Shown piece after piece: positions 7,234-15,402 of a stretch of DNA of 64,000 nt. Location: contig NZ_BAABRU010000013.1 in assembly GCF_039545135.1 (NCBI RefSeq), positions 1 through 64,000 of the forward strand, written 5' to 3'. Position 1 is the first letter of the stretch, and each line of letters opens with the position of its first letter. The translations under genes were made by a program, and so were the position numbers. The notes under the pieces are model-generated. The model was not told the DNA's origin. It worked only from the letters and a program-made list of their open reading frames with translations, and ran no database searches. Source of the DNA: Herpetosiphon gulosus (GTDB lineage: Bacteria > Chloroflexota > Chloroflexia > Chloroflexales > Herpetosiphonaceae).

Positions 7234-8370
7234 CTAGCGTACCTCAATATCACGTTCGAGGATCACTTGCATATCTTTTTGATTGTATTCAGTTGCAACG
7301 ATTTTGCCCTTTTTACGACCCAAGCGAATTAATCGCCCTGATTGAGCCGTCTGATTTTTGTTAGTTTTATTAAAGGCATTCAAACATTCTTTATTATGGG
7401 TTGTTGCAAATACTTGAACATTCAAGGTTTCAGCCAGCTTGAAAATCAATTTCCATACATCAGGATAGATTGAGTAATGTAGACCATTTTCAATCTCATC
7501 AATAATAAAAACCCCATTTTTTGAATTCACTAATGCTAAAATTAATGCAAATATTCTATTAATACCATCACCTAAACTTTTTAGAGGTATAAATTTATCA
7601 TATCTATTGAGTTTTACGATAGGTATAGGATAAGAAGATGGTTGGCGTGTATTTTTATCATTATTTCGATAGTTAACCATATTTATGGAATTTACATCTG
7701 GCTCTATTATTTTTAATGCTTCTATAACATTAGATTCTAAACCATCGATTAGACTTATATCCCTCCATTTTCCTAGTTGCTGTGGATCGATTTTATTTGA
7801 ATAAATAATATTACAATTAATTTCTAGAGAATCATTAATTATCCTTGAGATTCTTCTATTATACCTATCTATTCTACTATATATCATGCCTTTTCCATTA
7901 TTGATTCTAAGATTAATTCCTGGAAATGGGTTTTCACTTGAAGAGATATCTTCAAATTTTATTGGTGTACTTATAGGAATGTCATCATCATTAATTTGTC
8001 TTTGATACCATTGTGCTTTAAGAGATAAATTTTTTTGAGTATCCTCTCCAATAACTATAGTTTTAGTCGAGTCAGTAAAATCTTCCCTTCCGAAAAAAAG
8101 ATTTTTTAGTGCAAAAAACTCTTCATAGCTGGATTCATCATCTTGCATACTACCTAAAAGACGATGCTCATCGCGGTCTTTTAAAATATCATAAATAGTT
8201 ACGCCTGAGCCACGATTGGCATAGAGCAAGATTGCCTCTAAGAGAGAGGTTTTACCAACATTATTTTTACCAACAATCAGGTTTACCCGACCAAGTTGGT
8301 TAATCTGAAAGTTTTCAAATCCCCGGAAATTCTGAATGATGAGTGATTTAAGTTGAAGTTCATTAGACAT
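7234..8370 (-). CDS. AAA/ABC-type ATPase (OLD/RecF-like), partner of TOPRIM protein
   Basis: About 378 residues. The N terminus LKSLIIQNFRGFENFQI and the Walker A GKNNVGKT (residues 34-41) are those of RecF/SMC-like ATPases of the AAA_15/AAA_21 group. Near the C terminus are SLGDGINRIFALILAL (signature-like), the Walker B strand GVFIIDEIENGLH and the switch strand VQVFATTHNKEC. The ATG at 8370 follows AAGGGGAA and is preferred over one ten codons upstream. The middle of the gene is strikingly AT-rich: bases 7801-7860 contain only 11 G or C, unlike the housekeeping genes either side. That suggests horizontal acquisition. It forms a two-gene cassette with the TOPRIM gene. Confidence 0.85.
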   Translation of the reverse strand: MSNELQLKSLIIQNFRGFENFQINQLGRVNLIVGKNNVGKTSLLEAILLYANRGSGVTIYDILKDRDEHRLLGSMQDDESSYEEFFALKNLFFGREDFTDSTKTIVIGEDTQKNLSLKAQWYQRQINDDDIPISTPIKFEDISSSENPFPGINLRINNGKGMIYSRIDRYNRRISRIINDSLEINCNIIYSNKIDPQQLGKWRDISLIDGLESNVIEALKIIEPDVNSINMVNYRNNDKNTRQPSSYPIPIVKLNRYDKFIPLKSLGDGINRIFALILALVNSKNGVFIIDEIENGLHYSIYPDVWKLIFKLAETLNVQVFATTHNKECLNAFNKTNKNQTAQSGRLIRLGRKKGKIVATEYNQKDMQVILERDIEVR

Positions 8371-8439
8371 TACATTCCCCTTGCTTGGGCATAGACTCAA
8401 TTGATCATAGCATAGCGGATGCTGTAAGTCTATTGAAAG

Positions 8440-9063
8440 CTAGCAGCTAGCAGGGCGGGTGTAGCCGCGATTGAGCCAGTTGATGATCGTGCCACTTTGG
8501 TAGAGTTCGAGGCACGAAAGGCTGCCCAGGTCGAATTTCCATTGCCAATAAAGCTTGAGGGGAGTTTGAAATAATTGGCAGCATAACACTTGCAGGCTAG
8601 TAGCATGGGCAACCAGTAGGACAGAACGTCCAGCATAGTTTGCAATCAGATCGTTGGTGGCGGTTTGGACTCGTTCAGCTACAGCAAGCAGGGTTTCGCC
8701 TTGGGGGGCCGGAATATGCAGGGGATCATTCCAATGGGCGCGGGCTTGCTCAGGAGCTTGATCTAAAACTTGGCGATATGTCAGGCCTTCCCATGCGCCA
8801 TGATCAATTTCGCGCCAGCGAGGGTCGCTGATTGCTTGATGCTGCGGCAGCGCACGCGCCAGCGTTTCGGCTGTACGACGTGCGCCACTGTGAAGCACAA
8901 TTTCGGGGGTTTCTTCAACAAGCCACTGCCCAAGCTGGGTAGCTTGAGCCTGACCGCGCTGGCTTAGCCCTTCATCAGCACGACCTTGGTAGCGTCCCGC
9001 TTCGTTCCAGGCGGTCGCACCATGGCGGGCTAGCAGCAAACGCAGGCCACGTGGATCGGGCAT
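8440..9063 (-). CDS. Histidine phosphatase family protein (phosphoglycerate mutase-like)
   Basis: About 207 residues. LLLARHGATAWNEAGRYQG holds the catalytic RHG histidine. SGARRTAETLARAL, EIDHGAWEGLTYRQV with the acid Glu, and LLVAHATSLQVL with the second His complete the branch-1 histidine phosphatase set. This subgroup includes CobC-type alpha-ribazole phosphatases and broad phosphatases; no cobalamin gene is near, so the substrate is open. The start at 9063 lies 3 nt after the aminotransferase stop, so the two are co-transcribed. Readings extending into the aminotransferase gene were not used. Confidence 0.88.
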   Translation of the reverse strand: MPDPRGLRLLLARHGATAWNEAGRYQGRADEGLSQRGQAQATQLGQWLVEETPEIVLHSGARRTAETLARALPQHQAISDPRWREIDHGAWEGLTYRQVLDQAPEQARAHWNDPLHIPAPQGETLLAVAERVQTATNDLIANYAGRSVLLVAHATSLQVLCCQLFQTPLKLYWQWKFDLGSLSCLELYQSGTIINWLNRGYTRPASC

Positions 9064-9065
9064 CG

Positions 9066-10388
9066 TTACTTGACGCGCTCCAAGATTGCTCGCATGCGTG
9101 GGATACATTGCTCAACGTCGGCGATTGAAACCGCACCAACCGAGAGCCGCATCCAGCCGGTTTCTTGGCGCAGGCCGAAGGCTTGGAATGGCACCAAGGC
9201 CACGCCTGCTTGCTCCAGCAAAATATCGCCAATTTGGGCATTGCTGGTGATTGGCATGCCATCAAGGCTCTTGCCAACCAAATCGAATTGGGTGGAAAGA
9301 TAAATCGCCCCTTGAGGTGCAATTGCATCAACTGGCAAACCAGCGGCCTTCATTTCCTGCACGGCGTTGTAGATCAAATTCAAGCGAGCGCGAACTTCGT
9401 TATGCATATGCGCATAGAAATTGTCGAGCACATCGATTGAATTCAAAATATGAGCGGTGGCTTCTTGCTCTGGGTGGGGTGCCCACGCGCCAACGTGATT
9501 CAAAAAGGCCTTGATGCGGTCGGTGATGTGCGGCGGAGCTACAACCCAGCCAACCCGCAAGCCCGTCGCCGACCACGATTTGGAGATGCCATCAATGAAG
9601 ATCGTGTAGGCCGACATTTCGGGCATCACTTCAACAGGCGTAACGTGGCGAATATCACCAAGCTGTAATTCCCAATAAATTTGGTCGTAAACCAAATAGA
9701 GCAAGCGCAAACCAAGCTCTTTGCGGCGCGTATTTTCGTTAACAATCAACTCGCTAATTTTGCGCAATTCCTCAGGCGAGATCATCGTGCCTGCTGGGTT
9801 GAGCGGCGAGTTAATCGAGATCAAGCGTGCTTCTTGGATGAATGGCGCAAGCAGTTCGGCGGTTGGCAAGAAGCCATCTTCAGGGCGAGTTGGCACTTCA
9901 ATCGCCTTGGAGCCACAGAGATAGGCGTAGTGATTGTTGTTCCACGATGGCACGGGATAGACCACCGTTTCGCCTGGATCGATCAATACGCCATAGGCTG
10001 CGTAGAGACCTGGCCGTGCGCCCGAAATAATTTGAATGCTTTCTAAGGGATAGCGCAACCCCAAACGGTGTTCGTAGTGGTTGAGCACAGCTTTGCGCAA
10101 GGCCATCACGCCTTCGGCTGGTGGGTAATTGGTGCGGCCAGCGCTATATGATTCAATCGCTGCATCGCGCAACGCTTCAGGAATTGGGAACTGGGAAGGC
10201 GCAAAATCACCGACGGTGAAATTACAGACTGTGCGGCCTTGGGCTTGCAACGTGCGGACATTACCGGCAATTCGCAAAATTTCAGAACCAACCATGCCAC
10301 GCGCCATTGCGGAGATCGATTGGCTGCTCAGTTCGGGTGATTTTGGCTCGAAATAGTGAGCGGCATCAACCGTTTCAATCAGTGTCAT
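9066..10388 (-). CDS. Class I/II pyridoxal-phosphate aminotransferase
   Basis: About 440 residues. Fold-type I aminotransferase of the aspartate aminotransferase group. Seen are GRTNYPPAEGVMALRKAV, the PLP-stacking region SGARPGLYAAYG, SINSPLNPAGTMIS (the conserved NPxGT), YDQIYWEL, and the PLP lysine in FIDGISKSWSATGLRVGW. It probably transfers the amino group of aspartate or another amino acid to 2-oxoglutarate. The start at 10388 is set by GAGGAG close upstream; the longer reading has a poor, cysteine/arginine-rich extension. Followed directly by the histidine phosphatase gene. Confidence 0.9.
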   Translation of the reverse strand: MTLIETVDAAHYFEPKSPELSSQSISAMARGMVGSEILRIAGNVRTLQAQGRTVCNFTVGDFAPSQFPIPEALRDAAIESYSAGRTNYPPAEGVMALRKAVLNHYEHRLGLRYPLESIQIISGARPGLYAAYGVLIDPGETVVYPVPSWNNNHYAYLCGSKAIEVPTRPEDGFLPTAELLAPFIQEARLISINSPLNPAGTMISPEELRKISELIVNENTRRKELGLRLLYLVYDQIYWELQLGDIRHVTPVEVMPEMSAYTIFIDGISKSWSATGLRVGWVVAPPHITDRIKAFLNHVGAWAPHPEQEATAHILNSIDVLDNFYAHMHNEVRARLNLIYNAVQEMKAAGLPVDAIAPQGAIYLSTQFDLVGKSLDGMPITSNAQIGDILLEQAGVALVPFQAFGLRQETGWMRLSVGAVSIADVEQCIPRMRAILERVK

Positions 10389-10897
10389 TGCTACACTCCT
10401 CGGTGTTTGTGAGGAACAGTTTGGCTTGCGGGACGATTTCGCGTCCCTAAGTATAGCAGATGTCATCAGTCAAGCAGCAGCGACAAGTTCGAGCAATCCT
10501 GTAGGACAAAGTTGATCCACGAAGGGCACGAAGAGCACGAAGGTTAAGTTTTTGATCCACGAAGGGCACGAAGAACACGAAGGACGATAAGGCTATCGGC
10601 TGTTGGCTATCGGGGATTGATTGGCAATACTAACAATTGTTCCGCTAGCCTAGCGCCAATAGCCAATAGCCACATTCCTCTGCGCCTCTGCGTTAAATAC
10701 AGATTTACGAACGTTATTTTAGCCACAGATTACACAGATTGATGTGATTATCCTGCTATGCTCAATACCTGACCCCTAGCCCCTGATCCCTGACCCCTAC
10801 TATTTTGCCTTTTGATTTCTGCTTTTTGACTTTCGCTTCATCCCCAATCCTGGATTCTGCGTAGAATACAACTGAAACACATGCTAGGAGTACGCTG
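10389..10897. repeat. Gene-poor gap with CACGAAG repeats and other dispersed repeats
   Basis: No gene seen. Two copies of a 30-nt unit (10514-10543 and 10554-10583) are built of 9-nt steps of the type CACGAAGGG. Then come TCTGCGCCTCTGCGTTAAATA (about 10679-10699), AGCCACAGATTACACAGATT..GATTATCCTGCTAT (10721-10759) and CTGACCCCTAGCCCCTGATCCCTGACCCC (about 10770-10798). Each of these families recurs in other gaps of the window. Confidence 0.85.
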
Positions 10898-11635
10898 ATG
10901 AAGTTGATTAAACGCCTTGCGCTAGGCTTAGTTTTGCTGCTGATCATTGGGATTGCTGGCTTTGTGCTGTGGGCGAGTAATCCAGCCGCTGCCATGCCAA
11001 CGGCCAGCGAAGCCTTAGTTTCTGACCAAACCGTCACGGTGTCAGAAGCTGATTGGCTGATTTTTGAGCCAAGCACCACTCCAACTACGGGCCTGATTTT
11101 CTACCCTGGGGCACGAGTTGCGCCTGCGGCTTATGCCCCGCTGGCCCATGAATTGGCCAAAGCTGGCTATTTGGTGGTAATTGTGCCAATGCCGCTGAAT
11201 ATGGCGATTTTTGGCTCTAACCGTGCCGATGCGGTGCTGGCGGCCTATCCGCAGATTGCGCATTGGGCGCTTGGCGGCCACTCGTTGGGTGGTGCAATGG
11301 CCGCGAAATATACCTATGATCATCCCGATACAATCGATGGCCTGATTCTGCTGGCGGCCTACCCGACGGCCTCGAACAGCTTGGCTGAGCGTGAGCTAGC
11401 TAGCAGCATGATTTATGCAAGCAACGATGGCTTGGCAACCTTGGCCGATATTGAAGCAGCCCGCCCATTAATGCCTAGCACGACCCGTTGGGTGGAAATT
11501 CAAGGCGGCAATCATGCCCAATTTGGCTGGTATGGTGAGCAATCGGGCGATTTGCCCGCCACAATTAGCCATGCTGAGCAACAACAGCAAACTGTGCAAG
11601 CTGCGCTAGACGTATTGCAACAACTTGATCAATAA
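10898..11635 (+). CDS. Alpha/beta hydrolase, membrane-anchored or exported
   Basis: A 245-residue protein with one N-terminal hydrophobic segment (LALGLVLLLIIGIAGFVLWA, residues 6-25), so anchored or secreted. The hydrolase core shows GLIFYPGARVAP (oxyanion strand), the nucleophile elbow GGHSLGGAMAA, and HAQFGWYG near the C terminus carrying the catalytic His. It belongs to the Abhydrolase_5 type, esterases of unknown substrate. GGAG lies upstream of the ATG. It is followed by an unrelated membrane glycosyltransferase in the same direction. Confidence 0.85.
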   Translation: MKLIKRLALGLVLLLIIGIAGFVLWASNPAAAMPTASEALVSDQTVTVSEADWLIFEPSTTPTTGLIFYPGARVAPAAYAPLAHELAKAGYLVVIVPMPLNMAIFGSNRADAVLAAYPQIAHWALGGHSLGGAMAAKYTYDHPDTIDGLILLAAYPTASNSLAERELASSMIYASNDGLATLADIEAARPLMPSTTRWVEIQGGNHAQFGWYGEQSGDLPATISHAEQQQQTVQAALDVLQQLDQ

Positions 11636-11668
11636 TGCAGCGCTATCTTGAATACCTTGGCTGATTGC

Positions 11669-13714
11669 ATGAATGAACGTTTTCGTTGGTGGCCGACAAT
11701 TCGGCGCTATCGACTGATATTAATCCTTTTGTTGGTTGGGGCGGCGGCTGTGCGTTTGGGCTTATGGCTGTTGCCAAGCCACCAACCAGCGAATGATGAA
11801 GTTGAATACCTCGCGGTTGCCCACGATTTGTTGACAGGCCAAGGCTGGCGTTTTTATGCTGCTTACCCTTGGCTGCGTGCCCCGTTATACCCGCTGTATC
11901 TGGCAGCAACGCTCTGGTTGAGCAACAACGACCCGCAAATTGCCTTGCTATTTAATATCGGCCTGAGCCTGATTCACCTATGGTTGCTATGGTTGCTTGG
12001 GCGCGAGTGGGCTGGCGATCATCCGCAGGCTGAAAAAGTTGGGCTGTGGACGGCTGGTTTGGCCAGTGGGTTGTTGACCTTGGCAACCTTTGCCAATTTA
12101 TGGATGAGCGAAACACTTTGGAATGTGCTTTGGGCTAGTAGTTTGTTGCTGCTGCTACGTTGGCATCGGACGAAACAATTACGTTTTGCCTTGGCCGCTG
12201 GCTTGACGATTGGCCTGACGATTCTGACCCGCTCGTTGCCCTTGGCCTTTGTGCCAGTGCTGATTGGCTGGATGTGCTGGAATTGGCGTGGTTGGCGTAG
12301 TTTGCAGCATGGTTTGGCCTTGGGCTTGGTAACCTGTGCGGTGGTTGCGCCATGGTCGCTGCGCAATTGGCTGGCCTATGGGCGTTTGATTACGGTCGAA
12401 ACTGGCTTTGCCTACAATCTGTGGGCGTTTAGTGAGCCAGCGCTTGAGCTAAGCGAAATCAACACCATTCTCGCGGCGATTCCTAATCCAGCGGAACGGG
12501 CTGATTATGCTTCGGCCAAAGGACGCGAGTTATTGGCAGCTGATCCGAGCATCTTGGCACGAAAACCTTGGACGAATACGGTGTATCTCTGGCGCATCAA
12601 GCCAATTGAAGATCGCTTTATTCAGGCCAATTATTATAGTGATGTAGCCTTACCCTACTTAATCGCTGCCTTGATTTTCGATGATTTGTGGTATGTGCTG
12701 TGTGTTGTATTAGCATTATGGGGCTTTGCGCGTGCCCCGCGTGATGCCCGCTGGTGGCTGGCCTTGCTGTGGGTTGGCTATATCGTTGGTAGCACCATGT
12801 TTACCCACGGCGAAGCGCGATATCGCCAGTTTTTCTGGCCAATCATGCTAATTTACGCCGCGTTTAGTTTGGCCAAATTACGGGTAACTACGCCAATTTG
12901 GCAACGCTTGGGGGCAACTGCCCTCGGCCTAATTATTGGGTGGGTGATTATTGATCATTCGCCGTGGCAATTGCTGCAACAGCAAATTAGACGTGGTTGG
13001 TGGCGCTGGCAAGCCGACCAAGCCTTAGCAGCTGGTGATTTGGCTCAAGCTGAAGCTGCAAGTTTGCGGGCACTCAATAGTTTGCCTTCGGCTGATGGTT
13101 GGCTGGCGTTTGCTCAGATCAAAGAGCAATCGGGCCAATTTGATGCGGCGGTGCAAGCCTATATTGCTGCGGTCAATCACAACCGCGATTATCCCTTGGC
13201 GAGCTATCAATTGGGCCACTATCTGCTGCAGCGCAACGATCGAGCGGCGGCGCGTGAGGCATGGGCAAACCCCTATATTGATCGCACGAGTCTGCTGGAT
13301 TGGGCTTGGCGTGTAGCCGATCGTCCAGCCGAACATCAGGTTGATCTGGGGGCTGGCTTGGATATTGGCTTGATCGCAGGATTTTATCCAGCTGAAATCC
13401 TCGCTGAGAGCACTGCCCGTTGGTCAACTGCGCATGCTCGCTTGCGCCTGCCTGCTGGTGAGGCTGGCGTTGTACGTTTGCGCATTGCCAATCCACGGCC
13501 AGGCGATGCACCAGCGGCAAACCTGCGAATCTGTGTTGCTGAGCAGCAATGCATCCAACTCGATCAACTTGGGGCTGAGTGGCGGGTGCTGCATCTGCCA
13601 ATTGCTGCGAGTTCGAATGAACGTCAAATTGAACTATTAACTCAGCCATGGCACGCGCCAAACGACCAACGTCAGCTTGGCATTGTAGTGGATTGGGTTG
13701 AATTAGCGAGGTAA
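11669..13714 (+). CDS. Multi-pass membrane glycosyltransferase (GT39/ArnT-like) with TPR and C-terminal beta domain
   Basis: About 681 residues; an in-frame TTG at 11648 is an alternative start and neither has a clear ribosome-binding site. Residues 1-430 hold about ten membrane segments in the layout of protein mannosyltransferase/ArnT-like enzymes. NDEVEYLAVAHDL in the first loop carries the acidic pair that normally binds metal and the lipid-phosphate sugar. Residues about 440-540 are TPR-like (GDLAQAEAASLRAL, GQFDAAVQAYIAAV). The last 130 residues look like a beta-sandwich. The enzyme probably moves a sugar from a polyprenyl carrier on the outer face. The GH114 gene starts 3 nt later, so the two act together. 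Confidence 0.75.
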   Translation: MNERFRWWPTIRRYRLILILLLVGAAAVRLGLWLLPSHQPANDEVEYLAVAHDLLTGQGWRFYAAYPWLRAPLYPLYLAATLWLSNNDPQIALLFNIGLSLIHLWLLWLLGREWAGDHPQAEKVGLWTAGLASGLLTLATFANLWMSETLWNVLWASSLLLLLRWHRTKQLRFALAAGLTIGLTILTRSLPLAFVPVLIGWMCWNWRGWRSLQHGLALGLVTCAVVAPWSLRNWLAYGRLITVETGFAYNLWAFSEPALELSEINTILAAIPNPAERADYASAKGRELLAADPSILARKPWTNTVYLWRIKPIEDRFIQANYYSDVALPYLIAALIFDDLWYVLCVVLALWGFARAPRDARWWLALLWVGYIVGSTMFTHGEARYRQFFWPIMLIYAAFSLAKLRVTTPIWQRLGATALGLIIGWVIIDHSPWQLLQQQIRRGWWRWQADQALAAGDLAQAEAASLRALNSLPSADGWLAFAQIKEQSGQFDAAVQAYIAAVNHNRDYPLASYQLGHYLLQRNDRAAAREAWANPYIDRTSLLDWAWRVADRPAEHQVDLGAGLDIGLIAGFYPAEILAESTARWSTAHARLRLPAGEAGVVRLRIANPRPGDAPAANLRICVAEQQCIQLDQLGAEWRVLHLPIAASSNERQIELLTQPWHAPNDQRQLGIVVDWVELAR

Positions 13715-13716
13715 GT

Positions 13717-14544
13717 ATGCGCCGTTATTGGTTGATTGGGATTGGCTTGGCCTTGGTGGTAGCCTCGGTGCTGTTTGCGCGTCCGCTCAGCCAACGGGCT
13801 TTTGTACCGATCGCCCAACGCAATTCATGGTGGCAACCAAGCGTCAATTCGACCATGCAACTTCAATTTACGGGCACGCCGCTGAATCTTGGAGTTGACG
13901 TAACGGTCTATGATTTGGATTTGTTTGATACCAGCAGCGCGACGGTGAGCCAACTGCATAGCCAAGGCCGCAAAGTTGTGTGCTATATCAATGTTGGCGC
14001 TTGGGAAGATTGGCGCGATGATGCCGCTTCGTTTCCGAGTAGTGTGTTGGGCAACGATTATGATGGCTGGCCAGGTGAAAAATGGCTTGATATTCGTCAA
14101 ATTGATTTGCTTGCGCCAATTATGCGAGCACGCATGGATTCGTGTAAAAACAAAGGCTTTGATGGCATCGAGCCAGATAATATCAATGGCTACCAAAATA
14201 ATACTGGGTTTCCCTTGACCGCTAACGATCAGTTGATTTTTAATCGCTGGCTGGCTAACGAAGCGCATAACCGTGGCCTATCGATTGGCCTAAAAAACGA
14301 TTCCGAGCAAATCAGCGAACTGATCGATTATTACGATTGGGCATTAACTGAAGATTGTTTTGATCAAGGCTGGTGTGCCGAATTAAGCCCATTTATCGCC
14401 GCAGGCAAGCCTGTTTTTGCGGTTGAATATACTGATACTGGTATTCAAACCAGCCAATTTTGCCCGCAAGCCCGCCAATTAGGAATTAATGCCATGCTCA
14501 AACATCGCGAACTCGATGCTTATCGAGTTGGCTGTGAACAGTAG
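13717..14544 (+). CDS. Exported GH114-type glycosidase (endo-alpha-1,4-polygalactosaminidase-like)
   Basis: A 275-residue protein with an N-terminal signal or anchor (GIGLALVVASVLFARPL). The TIM-barrel landmarks are those of GH114: VVCYINVGAWEDWRDD, KWLDIRQ, GFDGIEPDN (likely catalytic Asp/Glu), SIGLKND and PVFAVEYTD. GH114 enzymes cut alpha-1,4-linked galactosamine polymers. Directly coupled to the preceding membrane glycosyltransferase, so it may trim a surface polymer made by it; that link is inference. Six cysteines suggest disulfides in the exported form. Confidence 0.82.
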   Translation: MRRYWLIGIGLALVVASVLFARPLSQRAFVPIAQRNSWWQPSVNSTMQLQFTGTPLNLGVDVTVYDLDLFDTSSATVSQLHSQGRKVVCYINVGAWEDWRDDAASFPSSVLGNDYDGWPGEKWLDIRQIDLLAPIMRARMDSCKNKGFDGIEPDNINGYQNNTGFPLTANDQLIFNRWLANEAHNRGLSIGLKNDSEQISELIDYYDWALTEDCFDQGWCAELSPFIAAGKPVFAVEYTDTGIQTSQFCPQARQLGINAMLKHRELDAYRVGCEQ

Positions 14545-14793
14545 CAAACGAGGGATCAGGGGTCAGGATTCAGGGGTTAGGCGATTAGGTTTTGATCCAC
14601 GAAGGACACGAAGAGCACGAAGGACGAGGGTTAAGTGAGCTGGGGTCAGGGAGCAGCTTGGCCGTGCTGGGCTGAAACCTGACCCCTAACCCCCGACCCC
14701 TGACCCCTGACCCCTCAGTCTGCATTTCGATCCAATGACACAGCGTGCTACAATGGTTGCCATGACAGAATTCAAGCAACGGTGCTTCGCTAT
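14545..14793. repeat. Short gap with CACGAAG unit and (T)GACCCCT repeats
   Basis: Contains another 30-nt CACGAAG unit (14594-14623) and a run of CTGACCCCTAACCCCCGACCCC steps (about 14675-14718). Both are families seen in the 10.4-10.9 kb gap. Confidence 0.75.
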
Positions 14794-15402
14794 ATGCCAT
14801 CAACCAAGTATTATGCCTATCTCCAAACTTTTCAGGTCAAACGCTTGGAACGCGATTACAAATATCTCCTTGCCGAGCCGCAATATCATGGTTTAGCCCA
14901 ATTTTTCCTTGAAGATATGTATGGGCCATATGATTTTCATGCTCGCGATACCCAAGCCCGTCGTTTGCACCAATTTATTCACTTGGCTCCTGGTCTGAGC
15001 ATCGAAGATATTGAGGTGACCCTCGATTTGCTCAATCTGACGGTCAGGCTTGATCAACAAGTCGCTGATTGGCTTGAACATAATAACTTCACGATTCCGT
15101 TTACCGAGGCGCAATATGAAGAGGCCTATTATCGGGTCAATAGTTTTGAGCCAAGGGTGCGCCAAATCGAGCTAATTAACGAATCGTTGCGGCGAGTGCA
15201 TCGTTTATCAAAAATTAGCCTGCTTGGTGCAGCCCTCAACAATACCAAAACCTTTGCCAAATTGATGGGCATGGGCGAGTTGCATCGCTTTTTACGGCGC
15301 GGCTATCATGCACTCCTTCCAGTTCAGGATCTCAAGCCATTTTTGACTGAAGTTACCCACACCGAACTTGATCGGCTTAAACGAATTTATCGCTTGATGT
15401 AG
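14794..15402 (+). CDS. Conserved-looking hypothetical protein
   Basis: About 202 residues, no family recognised. The start at the ATG 14794 (MPSTKYYAYL) is uncertain; a GTG lies four codons upstream. It has a charged, mostly helical composition. The block AQFFLEDMYGPYDFHARDTQARRL near the N terminus looks motif-like, and VRQIELINESLRRVHRLSKI in the middle is helical. No signal peptide or membrane segment. It converges on murE and overlaps its 3' end by 16 nt, and codon use is like its neighbours, so it is probably a real gene. Confidence 0.6.
   Translation: MPSTKYYAYLQTFQVKRLERDYKYLLAEPQYHGLAQFFLEDMYGPYDFHARDTQARRLHQFIHLAPGLSIEDIEVTLDLLNLTVRLDQQVADWLEHNNFTIPFTEAQYEEAYYRVNSFEPRVRQIELINESLRRVHRLSKISLLGAALNNTKTFAKLMGMGELHRFLRRGYHALLPVQDLKPFLTEVTHTELDRLKRIYRLM

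Noticed and set aside
10514-10583. CRISPR array or direct-repeat integration site
   Set aside because: Units are only 9 nt in steps, copies are two per gap, and there are no unique spacers of equal length or cas genes.
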